DNA of 64,000 bases. Source: JAPLDB01 sp038230515. Its GTDB lineage: Bacteria > Bacteroidota > Bacteroidia > AKYH767-A > 2013-40CM-41-45. Under the pieces are notes generated by a model. The model searched no databases and was not told the origin of the DNA. It saw nothing but the letters and a program-made list of their open reading frames with translations. Location: assembly GCA_038230515.1 (NCBI GenBank), contig JBBRND010000012.1, positions 1-64,000 of the forward strand, written 5' to 3'. Below, piece by piece: positions 19,069 through 28,223 of this stretch; positions within the stretch are counted from its first letter, which is position 1, and each line of letters begins with the position of its first letter. Position numbers and translations under genes: made by a program.

Positions 19069-19803
19069 ATGCCCGAAGGTCCGTCAATTGTTCTTTTAAG
19101 GGAAGAAGTCGTGCAATTCACAGGCAAAAAAATTGTTGCAGTTAGTGGCAATAGCAAGATTGACCAGCTAGGCTTGTTAAACCAAAAGATAATTGCTTTT
19201 AAAAGTTGGGGAAAACATTTCCTAATTTGTTTTGAAGGATTTACATTACGTATTCATTTTTTAATGTTTGGAAGTTATCGTATAAATGAAAAAAAGCCTG
19301 CAAGACCCATACGCTTAAATTTGGCTTTTAAAACGGGTGAAATCAATTTCTATTCATGTTCAGTAAAATATTTGGAAGGTGATGTAAACTCTTTTTATGA
19401 TTGGAGTACAGATGTAATGGACGAAACATGGAACCCTAAAAACGCAAAAGCAAAATTAAATAACCAATCCGAAATTCTTGCCTGTGATGCACTTTTAGAA
19501 CAAGATATTTTTGCAGGCGTTGGCAATATAATTAAAAACGAAGTTTTGTATCGCATTAAGGTACATCCTGAATCTTTAATAAAGAAAATACCTGCGCCTA
19601 AATTGAAAAAGTTTATTGATGAAGCACGTATTTATAGTTTTCAGTTTTTAGAGTGGAAACGTAATTATGAATTAAAAAAACATTGGCTTGCACATACTAA
19701 AAAAATATGTCTCAGATGTAATTATCCCATCATTAAAAAATTCACCGGACAAAAAAAGCGTAGAAGTTTTATTTGTACTAATTGTCAGATTTTATATTCC
19801 TAA
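19069..19803 (+). CDS. nei: Fpg/Nei-family DNA glycosylase
   Basis: 244 residues. The catalytic Pro2-Glu3 (MPEGPSI) follows the initiator Met; a conserved Lys lies in SWGKHFLICF. The helix-two-turn-helix is LLEQDIFAGVGNIIKNEVLY, and the C-terminal zinc finger has CxxC (CLRC) and CxxC (CTNC) around KKFTGQKKRRSF. It removes oxidised bases and cuts the strand by beta/delta elimination. The sequence is closer to endonuclease VIII-like forms than to classic MutM, but substrate preference cannot be told. It is the last gene of the repair block. Confidence 0.88.
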   Translation: MPEGPSIVLLREEVVQFTGKKIVAVSGNSKIDQLGLLNQKIIAFKSWGKHFLICFEGFTLRIHFLMFGSYRINEKKPARPIRLNLAFKTGEINFYSCSVKYLEGDVNSFYDWSTDVMDETWNPKNAKAKLNNQSEILACDALLEQDIFAGVGNIIKNEVLYRIKVHPESLIKKIPAPKLKKFIDEARIYSFQFLEWKRNYELKKHWLAHTKKICLRCNYPIIKKFTGQKKRRSFICTNCQILYS

Positions 19804-20424
19804 TACTCGAGCATATTCATTAGTTCATGAAATACAGAATAAATTCAAATGATAAAAGTAATTAAAAATGATAATGGCTTAAAGACAAGAAATTATTAGA
19901 AGTCTGGAAGGTAAAATTACAAATCCAAAAAACTTATTTATATAGAGGATTGAAAAAGTTGAAATAATAACAAGGTTATTAAAGCCTGAACCCGATGAAA
20001 AAAGAATTAGGCACATCAGTAAAAAGTAGAGCGGATAAGTTGCAAGGGCAATCCAAATCTGCATTAAATCGTGAACTTCCCTGCATTGGTAGCCATCTGA
20101 AAAGAACGGGGATACAAACAATTATTTATTCACTGGTGCAAAGGCATGGATTAAAATGATAGTAACAATGGCTTTGCAACAAAAATTATTAGAGCTTACT
20201 AATATTCTTTGAAAATGTGACGAAAAATACAATTCGCTGCATCACGAGCAAAAACAACTTAAAAATGATCATTTTTAATTTTTGCAAAAGAACAGAAAAT
20301 AGTTAAAAAACATGTGGATTATAAAACGGAATCTTTTTCTTATCTTCATTACCTGGCTACACACTACGAGGAAGTGATCATATATTCAAAATATACTTTC
20401 AATGATGCGATTTGCATTGCGATT
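19804..20424. other. non-coding or decayed DNA at the island edge
   Basis: No intact gene. Short frame pieces such as MIVTMALQQKLLELTNIL followed by a stop and then KCDEKYNSLHHEQKQL (about 20157-20270) look like a gene remnant but match nothing I know. Together with the next entries this marks the transition from the repair block to the accessory island. Confidence 0.45.
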
Positions 20425-20960
20425 TTATTTCAATTCAGCTTGCAAAATTTTAGAAAGCTCATTTATAAGAACGGTGAAGTCGTTAGGCTTGGTAAAAAAA
20501 TGTTTTGCTCTCATTTGAATGCTGCGTTGTTTTTCGGAATCTATCTTTGAGGTGCTGTATATAATAACAGGAATGTGCTTAAGCTTACTATTCTTTTTTA
20601 TTTCTGCAAGACACTCATAACTGTTCATATTGGGCATATTAAGGTCGAGAAAAATAATATCAGGTGTAGGTGTTTTTGTACATTGCTCCTTTTGCCGGCT
20701 TCACTTTCAGCAAGTATAACTCTGTTGTGATTCTCAATTATTTTTTTGCAGATAGCAAGTCCTATTCCTGTTCCTTCGTATTCATTTCTTCCATGTAACC
20801 GTTGAAGAGTTCGAATATTTTGGTAGCGTATTGAGGTTCAAATCCTCTTCCGTTGTCGGCAACGGTGATGTCATAAGTGCTTTATGAATTACTGATTTCA
20901 GTTTTGCAAAATCTGCCGGCTTTGTGAATGTAATGCGGCACACCTTTATTACTTAATGAA
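20425..20960 (-). pseudogene. decayed response regulator / histidine kinase / response regulator remnants
   Basis: Three fragments in a row on the minus strand. At 20960-20877, after one frame correction, it reads KGVPHYIHK..PADFAKLKSVIHKA, very close in DNA sequence to 3267-3345 of the intact regulator. It is followed directly by an ATPase-domain piece (about 20875-20690): DITVADNG, FEPQYATKIFELF, then after a one-base loss HGRNEYEGTGIGLAICKKI and IENHN, matching 5650-5810 of the intact kinase. The last part (20425-20680) reads PDIIFLDLNMPNMNSYECLA to a normal stop but lacks the N-terminal acidic residues. The pattern is a duplicated two-component locus with internal deletions. Confidence 0.85.
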
Positions 20961-21226
20961 GAAGCGAAAAAATATACCCAACATGCTGTTACGCTTGCCG
21001 AGAAAATTTGAGAAAAAAATTTTTTTGGTTAAAATGTCAGATTATCTTTCAGACTACGGAATGATGACAAAAGAAAAATCAAGAGAAATGCTTCAGGAGT
21101 ATGCCAGGTCATTTTCAATTAATGATCTGATTGAAAATGCCTATCACCTATTTTACAGAAAGCATTAAAAGGATGCGGTTGATAGAATTTCTTCAAGTGA
21201 AATATTATCAAGTGATTATTCACCTA

Positions 21227-21473
21227 TTAACGTAGGATTCTCATTAAACAAGGTGGCGGATAACCATTCAGAGAAAAAAGTGTAACCGCTATCTCGTATG
21301 TTTTCGGCTGACTTGCTTTCCATGACTTGCATGTAAAGAGTATTAAAAAGAAGATACAATGAGGTGAATCTGTCGAATAAGTTCATAAGAGTATTCGCAT
21401 GATAACTGTTTGCTATTCCGAGCCAGTTTTGGCAATATTCATCATGTTTGGCTGAATCATGGGCTAATCAATA
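21227..21473 (-). pseudogene. possible gene fragment, HEPN-like character
   Basis: An open stretch without a start codon at its head reads AKHDEYCQNWLGIANSYHAN then TLMNLFDRFTSLYLLFNTLY and MQVMESKSAENIRDSGYTF before a stop. The DRFTSLYLLFNTLY segment recalls the FISLWIAFNALY pattern of some HEPN/Apea-like proteins. It lacks start and end, so it is at most a remnant. The assignment is weak. Confidence 0.3.
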
Positions 21474-21475
21474 AA

Positions 21476-23311
21476 TTATTTCACAAATAAACGAAAGTGA
21501 GTTGTCCCCGTATAGATGTTTTGAATTCCGGGGTATTTGATAGAATTCATGGAGTCGGTTTTCGGAATTTCTGTTGAATTCGATACGTAGAGGCATTTAG
21601 ACGATGGTTTTTCCTCAGTCAAAGAAATTACCTGTCCTTTCGAATACCTTAAATAGTTTTTGAGTTCGTTAAACACAATCGCTGTTTTCTCCAAATTTTC
21701 CCAGAAAAAGTTCGAACTGGGGAACCCTGAGTATACTTGATGGAATTTTTCGTTTTCGCGAACTGTTTCGTTAGGTAAATTATGCATCAAATTGTTCGAA
21801 ATTGACGTAATTGCTGAGAAAATTGGGTTAACGACCAGAGTTCGAAGAGTATCATTTTCCGGCATGTATTGCAATCCAGATGGAAATACCAGTTTTTGAA
21901 GCCGAATCTTACCTGATAAATCAAGATTTTGCCACATTTCAGGCAGATTTCCTGCATAGTGTACTGCTCTATCGATGTATAAACCCAAGTTCGAAGTGTC
22001 CCGGCCCATGAGTTCCAACTCTGTTGCTAATGTTTCTTTCTTTAGCCTGTGTGCCTCAGAATGCTTATGAAAAAGTTCCGCCGAAAGCTTGCCGGTGGCG
22101 TGGTTCAGCTCCATAACTTCCAGTTCATTTTTTAAACGGGTTAATTCATCCTTCATCGGCTTCTCTCGTGCCGATTCACTTTGATGAAGCATACGATAGG
22201 TTGTCCCCAGTTGACTCATTATAGCCGGCATCAATTCACTTGCCACGGCAAATTGTGAGAGCATGTCTCTAAATAATTGATGCAGTTTTTTACTTGCCAG
22301 ATTAACGCAGCAGCCTTTATTCCGGCATTTATAATAAACATAAATCTTTTGTACATAGCCTGTCAATGGCAAATCACATATGCCGCACCTTACAGAAACT
22401 TTAAGCGGCATCTCATCATCGTGCTTGAATTTTTTCCATCCATGAGGACGTTTATCTAATACACCGTTAATTCTATAAAAGGTAGACACATCTATCAGGG
22501 CCTCATGCTTTCCTTTAATGATTTCTCCTTCGTCAAGAAGCGAGTGGGTTATATAACCGCAATAAAATAAATTACGAAAAATTCTGGTGAGCTGCCTTGG
22601 TGTTAAAATCAGTCCCATAGTTTTTAACCTGAAGACAATGTGATTATCCGTTAAGTTTTCATTGTCTTTCCAATAAAATGCCTGTCGCAACATTTCACCT
22701 TTCTCATCGATAAAACATTGCGGCTTATCATGGTCATGCGCTTTTTCTCCTGACACATATCTTTTTTTATACCCAAGCGGAGGATTGGTAATCCACTCCC
22801 CTTTTCGTAATTTGTTTTTTAAGCCTTCAATGATTTTTTCACGTCGTTGATAATTGTCCGCTTCTGCAAGAACCAGAAAAATTTTTTGCATCATTCTGCC
22901 GCTGGCAGTTTCATCATCCACCAGTTGCGTTGCCGCGTGCACTTTTATTCCTTGAGCTCTGAGTTCGTCAATCAATCCCAGATTTCCGGCTCTGCTGAAG
23001 CGGTCGTATGAGAAGAATACGATATGACTGATGTTTTCTTTTTTGCAAAACAACAGCATTTCCTGAAAAACCTTCCTATCATCAGTCTTCGCTGATTCTT
23101 TTACGCCGAAGCTTTTTACCAAAGTCCAGCCTTTCTTCAGGGCAAAAGTTCCGGTTATTTTTGCTTGCCATTCTACACTATCTTGTTTTTCGCCTGAGCA
23201 TCTGTTATACGTGATAGCTCTGTCACCGTAAACAATGAATTTCCTTTCACTCTTTACTGCGAATTGCTGAAGCAGGGTAGTATTTCCAGTGTTGTAAATT
23301 GATGTTTCCAT
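21476..23311 (-). CDS. large serine recombinase
   Basis: 611 residues. The resolvase domain (about residues 25-175) has the catalytic Ser39 in YNRCSGEKQ and Arg-rich motifs in FFSYDRFSRAGN and ADNYQRREKI. The recombinase domain (about 185-290, NPPLGYKKR) and a zinc ribbon with Cys pairs in VRCGICDLPLTG and YYKCRNKGCC follow, then a coiled coil (about 370-430) and an extended tail. Such enzymes integrate or excise mobile DNA. It is the last gene of a minus-strand operon that starts at 28204. Its att sites are not evident. Confidence 0.93.
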   Translation of the reverse strand: METSIYNTGNTTLLQQFAVKSERKFIVYGDRAITYNRCSGEKQDSVEWQAKITGTFALKKGWTLVKSFGVKESAKTDDRKVFQEMLLFCKKENISHIVFFSYDRFSRAGNLGLIDELRAQGIKVHAATQLVDDETASGRMMQKIFLVLAEADNYQRREKIIEGLKNKLRKGEWITNPPLGYKKRYVSGEKAHDHDKPQCFIDEKGEMLRQAFYWKDNENLTDNHIVFRLKTMGLILTPRQLTRIFRNLFYCGYITHSLLDEGEIIKGKHEALIDVSTFYRINGVLDKRPHGWKKFKHDDEMPLKVSVRCGICDLPLTGYVQKIYVYYKCRNKGCCVNLASKKLHQLFRDMLSQFAVASELMPAIMSQLGTTYRMLHQSESAREKPMKDELTRLKNELEVMELNHATGKLSAELFHKHSEAHRLKKETLATELELMGRDTSNLGLYIDRAVHYAGNLPEMWQNLDLSGKIRLQKLVFPSGLQYMPENDTLRTLVVNPIFSAITSISNNLMHNLPNETVRENEKFHQVYSGFPSSNFFWENLEKTAIVFNELKNYLRYSKGQVISLTEEKPSSKCLYVSNSTEIPKTDSMNSIKYPGIQNIYTGTTHFRLFVK

Positions 23312-23351
23312 TTGATTTTTTTTAAATAAATAGCCGGAAAAATTTTAGAAA

Positions 23352-23513
23352 CTATTTTTTAAAAAATTGATCTACCGATGGAACCAGATTTAATAACAGA
23401 GCAAGCTCCTTTATGCTCTTCGCAATTTTTAATAGCTCTTCGTCACTAAAATTTTCGAAGCCGCTGGTCAGGCGAAGCTCCTCAATAGTGATGTCCTTTT
23501 TTACAGGTTGCAT
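23352..23513 (-). CDS. 53-aa protein between nuclease and recombinase
   Basis: ATG at 23511-23513, TAG at 23352-23354. Product MQPVKKDITIEELRL, SGFENFSDEELLKIAKSIKE, LALLLNLVPSVDQFFKK. The gene starts 4 bases after the DUF2779 stop and ends 40 bases before the recombinase start, so it is in the operon. It looks like a short all-helical protein; it may be a partner or directionality factor of the recombinase, but that is inference only. Confidence 0.6.
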   Translation of the reverse strand: MQPVKKDITIEELRLTSGFENFSDEELLKIAKSIKELALLLNLVPSVDQFFKK

Positions 23514-23517
23514 GTGA

Positions 23518-25524
23518 TTAAAGGTTTTCAATTTTCGCTCTCCAGCCCTCTACCAGCATGCACATTGCTAATGTATCCAACTCGCAATATTTGAGTAATG
23601 CATTCGCGATGGTTTTTCGTTGAGCTTCTGGTACCTCTGAAAACTGGAGAAAATTATAAGCTGTCATCGCGGTTCCGCCATCTGCTAATTCCTCCATATC
23701 TTTTACCAGCAAGTCAAGTGTCTCCAGGTCGTACTGATCAAAAACTTTAGGAAGGGTTTTGTATGGATTGAATTCCGATGCTGGTGTTATCCAAACATGG
23801 TCATCAAAGTTCAGGCTTTGGATCATTTTTTCTTTCCCATAAATTCCTGGAGCACCATACAGCTTCCGTAGATAATCACTTTCAAAAATAATTGCGGGAA
23901 GTATCTGCTTCAATGAATTGCTGCCTTTCGCAACTGGTGCATAGTAGTACTGAAGAACCAATTTATATAGATCAATCATATCACGGCCGCCGACATGCTT
24001 TATTGATTTCTCATGTGTGATTTCATCGATGAAGGCCATAAGTTCATTCCCATCGGCGGGTAATTCAGGACGATTCAAAAGCTGACCATAAATAAATCGC
24101 AAATAGGTATTTTCATGGTTGTGATACCGAAAAATGCTTCCATTATCCTTTGAGAGAGCATGCTTCAACTGTCTGACGAATTCGAAGTTTGGGTAAGTAC
24201 CCGGCTCGAAAGACAGATACTGTGTCTGATGTTTCACATTCCAATCTTTGTCAATAGTGTGATGACTGAATTGAAATGCTATTCCTTCGTATGGTCGTAT
24301 TCCTTTGAAAAATGGAATCGCAACCGCTGACGTTTCAAAGTCAATCATGTGTAACGGATATTTCCATGTCGCCATCTCACTCTGCAATCCATCAGCATCA
24401 AAATAACTTGAAGATAGCCCGGCTTTGTCACGATTAATCTGTTCCATTCTTCGCTCATGTGGAGTCAATCCAAAAGATGTTGCTTTTGATTTTGCAGGAA
24501 TAATATCACCTTCCTCTACATTGTGCAGAAAATATTTTTTATCACGAACCAATTCGTCTGCATAACTCCGAGGCCCTGAAGCTCCGTTCCAAAGTTCAGT
24601 CACCAATGCTCTGTCAATCACCGATAGACCAGTTGCCTCCTGCCAACATTCATTGAAGCCGCTCCGAATTCCAATAGCATCTGTTGATTCCGTATAGAAT
24701 GAACATCCTTTGCATTTGGCACCGACAGAAGTAAAAACTTTTTCATCGTTCGCGTAGATGTCGGCAATTTTCCAGATGAAATCCTCAAAGGAGATATTGT
24801 TATGGAAGTCAGTTGGAACCGGAAATTCGTTTTCAATTCTGTCACAAATTTCATCAGCAGGAACAGGAAGTAGTATCTGTGAACCAAGGTCGGCACGTTT
24901 GAGGTTTTCCTTCACAACAACTTTTATTCTCTTGCCATCTGCATACACTTTAAAAAACTGATGCAGTCCATCAATGTCGGTAATACTACTTTTATTTACC
25001 AGCATCAAATGGGTTTTGATCAGCAGTCCGGTATCCTTCAAAGCATTTGTAATTACATATCGCTGAAAGGCTACATCATAAAAGTATTCCTCCCATTTTG
25101 AAAGCAGGCCGGTACCTTTTGCATTCAGGTATTGCTCATCCGGATCGGTGGATTTAGCCTTCACTTCATACAAGTGAATAATATTATTCTTTCGTACTAA
25201 CAGATCCACCCTGATGAAAAAGCTTTTAAATCGAAATGCTGCTTCTGAAATAACTAAATCTCCTGGTCGCATCAGGCGTTCATCTGTTTCTTTTAAAGCC
25301 TCGTCATAGTCAAGTGTGGAAATGGATATTTTTTCCTTAACTGCATCATCGCAGAAATAATACTTGGCGAGTTCACCAACCTGGTAACCTCCTTTTGCCA
25401 GAGCTTCCAGAAACGCATCGTCAAGATATTTATCTGCGTATTCCTTTTTACCGGTATAATAAAGCTGTGTGACACATTGAAGTCCTTGCTTGAACCGCGA
25501 TTTTGTCAGATGTGGATTTCTCAT
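23518..25524 (-). CDS. DUF2779 protein, Cas4-like nuclease plus DEDD-like domain
   Basis: 668 residues of the DUF2779 family. The N-terminal half has a PD-(D/E)xK-type pattern, Asp107 then Glu120-x-Lys122 (RVDLLV..HLYEVKAK), and four cysteines, Cys17, Cys271, Cys274 and Cys293, arranged like the iron-sulphur cluster of Cas4/AddB nucleases. The C-terminal half begins MIDFETSA (Asp395-x-Glu397) and ends with YCELDTLAM, like a DEDD exonuclease of RNase H fold. It therefore looks like a double nuclease on DNA, function unproven. It is in one operon with DUF2130 and the serine recombinase; such proteins are common on mobile and defence islands. Confidence 0.85.
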   Translation of the reverse strand: MRNPHLTKSRFKQGLQCVTQLYYTGKKEYADKYLDDAFLEALAKGGYQVGELAKYYFCDDAVKEKISISTLDYDEALKETDERLMRPGDLVISEAAFRFKSFFIRVDLLVRKNNIIHLYEVKAKSTDPDEQYLNAKGTGLLSKWEEYFYDVAFQRYVITNALKDTGLLIKTHLMLVNKSSITDIDGLHQFFKVYADGKRIKVVVKENLKRADLGSQILLPVPADEICDRIENEFPVPTDFHNNISFEDFIWKIADIYANDEKVFTSVGAKCKGCSFYTESTDAIGIRSGFNECWQEATGLSVIDRALVTELWNGASGPRSYADELVRDKKYFLHNVEEGDIIPAKSKATSFGLTPHERRMEQINRDKAGLSSSYFDADGLQSEMATWKYPLHMIDFETSAVAIPFFKGIRPYEGIAFQFSHHTIDKDWNVKHQTQYLSFEPGTYPNFEFVRQLKHALSKDNGSIFRYHNHENTYLRFIYGQLLNRPELPADGNELMAFIDEITHEKSIKHVGGRDMIDLYKLVLQYYYAPVAKGSNSLKQILPAIIFESDYLRKLYGAPGIYGKEKMIQSLNFDDHVWITPASEFNPYKTLPKVFDQYDLETLDLLVKDMEELADGGTAMTAYNFLQFSEVPEAQRKTIANALLKYCELDTLAMCMLVEGWRAKIENL

Positions 25525-25535
25525 GGTCGATTGTA

Positions 25536-25964
25536 TTATGTGGGAATAGTAATCTGCATAGATGCAATCATCTGCAGCGTTTCATTCACACTTAAGTTTT
25601 TTCCTTCATCATCTGGCATCAAGATAACTTTCATTCCGTTAATGAACGGCCGGAACCTTGAAAAAAGTTTATCCTGCACGTCAGAAACCATGATAACTGC
25701 ATCTCCTGCAAACTTATTTAAGATGTGTCCGGTGACTTTAAGGTCCACCTCCGGTTGTGAAAGCAGATTGGTTATCGCGCCTCGTAGAATCAGGAATTCA
25801 GCCTTCTGATCATTCGCGAATAATACAGTCCCGGAAAGAGCAAGATTGCGTAGCCTCAAACGCTCCTCGTAAGTACATGCTTTGATTTGAACTTCGTCTA
25901 GAGATTTTATCTCTGCTTCAATAATTCTTAAATTCATAGTAGAGTTGTTACGTTTTGCTGACAT
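25536..25964 (-). CDS. unknown protein, 142 aa
   Basis: I do not recognise this family. The sequence is mixed alpha/beta and soluble (RLRLRNLALSGTVLFANDQK, ILRGAITNLLSQPEVDLKVT, FRPFINGMKVILMPDDEG), with no membrane segment or cysteine motif. A second start at 25937 (MNLRIIEAE) is equally possible and would remove a 17-base overlap with the upstream gene. It ends 11 bases before the DUF2779 start, so the operon context is firm. Confidence 0.65.
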   Translation of the reverse strand: MSAKRNNSTMNLRIIEAEIKSLDEVQIKACTYEERLRLRNLALSGTVLFANDQKAEFLILRGAITNLLSQPEVDLKVTGHILNKFAGDAVIMVSDVQDKLFSRFRPFINGMKVILMPDDEGKNLSVNETLQMIASMQITIPT

Positions 25965-26289
25965 GAAAAAAAAACAGGATGATTCTTTTTTGGCGCATCA
26001 TGACATAGTAATCAAACTGTATCTGATTGTATTTGATTACGCACTTGTAGAAGCTGGCAGATTTATGATAAGTGTCAAGATAAGCGTTCACCAATTCTTC
26101 GGATTGGTTTAGATGCTCTTCAAATTCCTGCCTTGGCACCTTACGGGTATTCCGCCACCGCTCGAACTTCTCGAATTTGTTTAAGAGTAAACCGTAGACA
26201 ATTGAGTCCTGCACGTAAGTGATTGGTGTAAGCTCTTTGGCATTCAGGGTCACCAATCCGATGAGCCTCATCTGGTTTAATTTATTCAT
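25948..26289 (-). CDS. unknown protein, 113 aa, paralogous tail to 26308-26937
   Basis: Function unknown. The C-terminal half (ELVNAYLDTYHKSASFY, IKYNQIQFDYYVMM, KRIILFFF) aligns with the tail of the upstream neighbour (KLVEEYIEHYSVSATFY, VWYGNVCYEFYFMK, ERIVLIFF) with one gap. This implies a shared domain of about 50 residues rich in Tyr and Phe. The start is 18 bases after the stop of that neighbour. No catalytic motif is evident. Confidence 0.65.
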   Translation of the reverse strand: MNKLNQMRLIGLVTLNAKELTPITYVQDSIVYGLLLNKFEKFERWRNTRKVPRQEFEEHLNQSEELVNAYLDTYHKSASFYKCVIKYNQIQFDYYVMMRQKRIILFFFHVSKT

Positions 26290-26307
26290 AAAGATTATTT
26301 TTGGATT

Positions 26308-26937
26308 TTATAACGACTCCATAAAAAATATCAGGACGATCCTCTCGGTTTTCATAAAGTAGAACTCGTAACAAACATTTCCATACCAGACACAATGCGT
26401 GTAAAATGTAGCAGATACCGAATAGTGTTCGATATATTCTTCCACAAGCTTCTCATGACCATTAATCAAACTTTCGAAGCATTCTTTTTCCACCTCCAGC
26501 ATTTCCTGCAGTTGATCAGGTGCAGCCAGATTTCCTTCCAACTCACGAAAGAAGTATGAGTTATGAGTCACGGTAAATGGCACATATTCCTGAAAGTCGT
26601 TTTGGGCAAAAATGTAGTTGAGGATTTCATTAACACCATTCTTCACCTGCGGTTCCTCCTCTGGCTTCCTGTTTTCGAAATACAAACTTTCAACTCCTTC
26701 GATCCGCCTTATTTGTTGAATTATATCCTGAACAAGTTTAGCCTTCGCCTTGGGAGTAGTTTCCGCAGAGCAAAGTTGCTCAACTGATTTTCGCAGGCGC
26801 TTATGTTTCTCGAAGTCGATTTCCAACGAGCAACTAAATTTCAGCCACGGGAAAGCTTCGATCTGCTCCATTTCAATTTTGAAGAGGACTTCTCCCAATT
26901 CGTTTTTAGCGAGGTAATTTGTGGTTTGTACTTCCAT
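26308..26937 (-). CDS. unknown protein, 209 aa, with the same C-terminal domain
   Basis: Function unknown. The N-terminal part (LGEVLFKIEMEQIEAFPWLK, FEKHKRLRKSVEQLC, KLVQDIIQQIRRIEGVESLY) may bind a partner or nucleic acid. The C-terminal 50 residues are related to those of the 113-aa protein downstream. The start overlaps the end of the DUF2130 gene by 32 bases, so translation is probably coupled. Confidence 0.65.
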   Translation of the reverse strand: MEVQTTNYLAKNELGEVLFKIEMEQIEAFPWLKFSCSLEIDFEKHKRLRKSVEQLCSAETTPKAKAKLVQDIIQQIRRIEGVESLYFENRKPEEEPQVKNGVNEILNYIFAQNDFQEYVPFTVTHNSYFFRELEGNLAAPDQLQEMLEVEKECFESLINGHEKLVEEYIEHYSVSATFYTHCVWYGNVCYEFYFMKTERIVLIFFMESL

Positions 26938-28204
26938 TGTTGGATGATTTAGTGGTTAATACTTTGCGGTGATGCGCGTTTTCAAGTGCGGATTCTAATT
27001 CCAATTGCCTAATACGACCAATTGCTTTACCAGCTATTCCGCGAACGCTGGAGTAAATATGAGTCGTGTTCATCAGGACTTTTTCAATCTGCTTTTGGCG
27101 TTGCTTCCAAATTGACTCCATCGCTCTGCGTTCACGTGCTAAATTATCCTGCATCTCAGTGAAGCCTTCGACGATTGCCTCAATCTGCATTCGGAATTCA
27201 TTGCTGACCATGTACTCATATAGTATTTCCATTTTCCCACCTTTATCTGTCTGCGCTGCTCTTGCTTCATTAATTAAAATCAAGCTTTCCCGTAAGACAT
27301 GACATAATCCTTTAGCCTCCGAATAAGAGCATATCCAGATACCCTCTTTCAAGAAAAGCCTTTCGACTCCTGCCGGATAAGTTTCTGTAACGAGCACACC
27401 GACTGTTGCGTTCCGGGCGCGCATATCTTCCTTAAATTTTGGAATCCATGATGCCTGGAATTCCTTTGCTCTCTTTGTTTCGTAATATACCGAGCCGCAA
27501 GATTGTTGATGTGGCGTGCGAACTGTATGGAGGCAATCGGCACCTTTGACTCCTTTTTTAATTTCTTCAATGAGATCAAGCGGAAAACATTTTCGCAGGT
27601 GATCCTCCATTCCTATTTCCAGAACTTCACCTCTCAACTGGCTGGAGCCCTGCTCAGCTTTCTGCTGTGCCATGGTTAATTGATTCTTCAATTGCAATAT
27701 GATGTGCTCCTTCTCAGCCACCTTGAGCTCATTCTTCTCCTCAGCTTCCTTTCTGATTTTCTTTTTCTGCTGCTCTACCTCAGTTGTAATTTTTAATTCA
27801 GCCTCTGCTTCTATTCTTTCCTTCATTTCCGTTTTTTCTCTTTGCAGTTTCTGATTTTCTGCTTTGAGTTTGTTCAGTGCTTTCACTTCTTTTGTTTTTT
27901 CATCGAGCTGCATGATATAGGATTTCAGTTCATCCGCCTTTTCTTCTGTTAATTGATCGAGGATTTGTTTTTCAAGCTTTACTCTTTCGGATGTAATCTT
28001 TTTTGTAATACCAGCGGCAATGGCAGTTTCAACTTCAAGCTTCATCTTTTGCAAGTCAGCTTTTTCTTTTTGTAGTTCGAGACTCTCTTTTTCAAGTTTG
28101 GCATTGAATTCATTTTTGAGTTGCGAGTGCAATTGGCGGTAGAGGATATCATTTACGTTGATAGCTGAGCCGCATGAGGGGCAATTGATTTGATTTGTTT
28201 CCAT
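26906..28204 (-). CDS. DUF2130 protein: zinc finger, coiled coil, nuclease-like domain
   Basis: 432 residues from the ATG at 28202-28204; an in-frame start at 28246 lies upstream of the predicted transcription start. A short N-terminal segment with CPSC is followed by a long Glu/Lys coiled coil (about 25-200), then the DUF2130 core with GEVLEIGMEDHLRKCFP, an Asp in GVKGADCLH and Glu-x-Lys in VYYETKRAKEF, a pattern like PD-(D/E)xK nucleases. The end is coiled and basic. Members are often on mobile DNA. It heads the seven-gene minus-strand operon. Confidence 0.85.
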   Translation of the reverse strand: METNQINCPSCGSAINVNDILYRQLHSQLKNEFNAKLEKESLELQKEKADLQKMKLEVETAIAAGITKKITSERVKLEKQILDQLTEEKADELKSYIMQLDEKTKEVKALNKLKAENQKLQREKTEMKERIEAEAELKITTEVEQQKKKIRKEAEEKNELKVAEKEHIILQLKNQLTMAQQKAEQGSSQLRGEVLEIGMEDHLRKCFPLDLIEEIKKGVKGADCLHTVRTPHQQSCGSVYYETKRAKEFQASWIPKFKEDMRARNATVGVLVTETYPAGVERLFLKEGIWICSYSEAKGLCHVLRESLILINEARAAQTDKGGKMEILYEYMVSNEFRMQIEAIVEGFTEMQDNLARERRAMESIWKQRQKQIEKVLMNTTHIYSSVRGIAGKAIGRIRQLELESALENAHHRKVLTTKSSNNGSTNHKLPR

Positions 28205-28223
28205 ATTGAAGATTTTATAAATA

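Noticed and set aside
20956..21168. 70-codon plus-strand frame
   Set aside because: It starts at the edge of the decayed regulator remnant and matches nothing known; kept as decayed DNA.
23518..25524. Cas4 of a CRISPR system
   Set aside because: The nuclease half is Cas4-like but the protein is a 668-aa DUF2779 fusion and there is no array or other cas gene.
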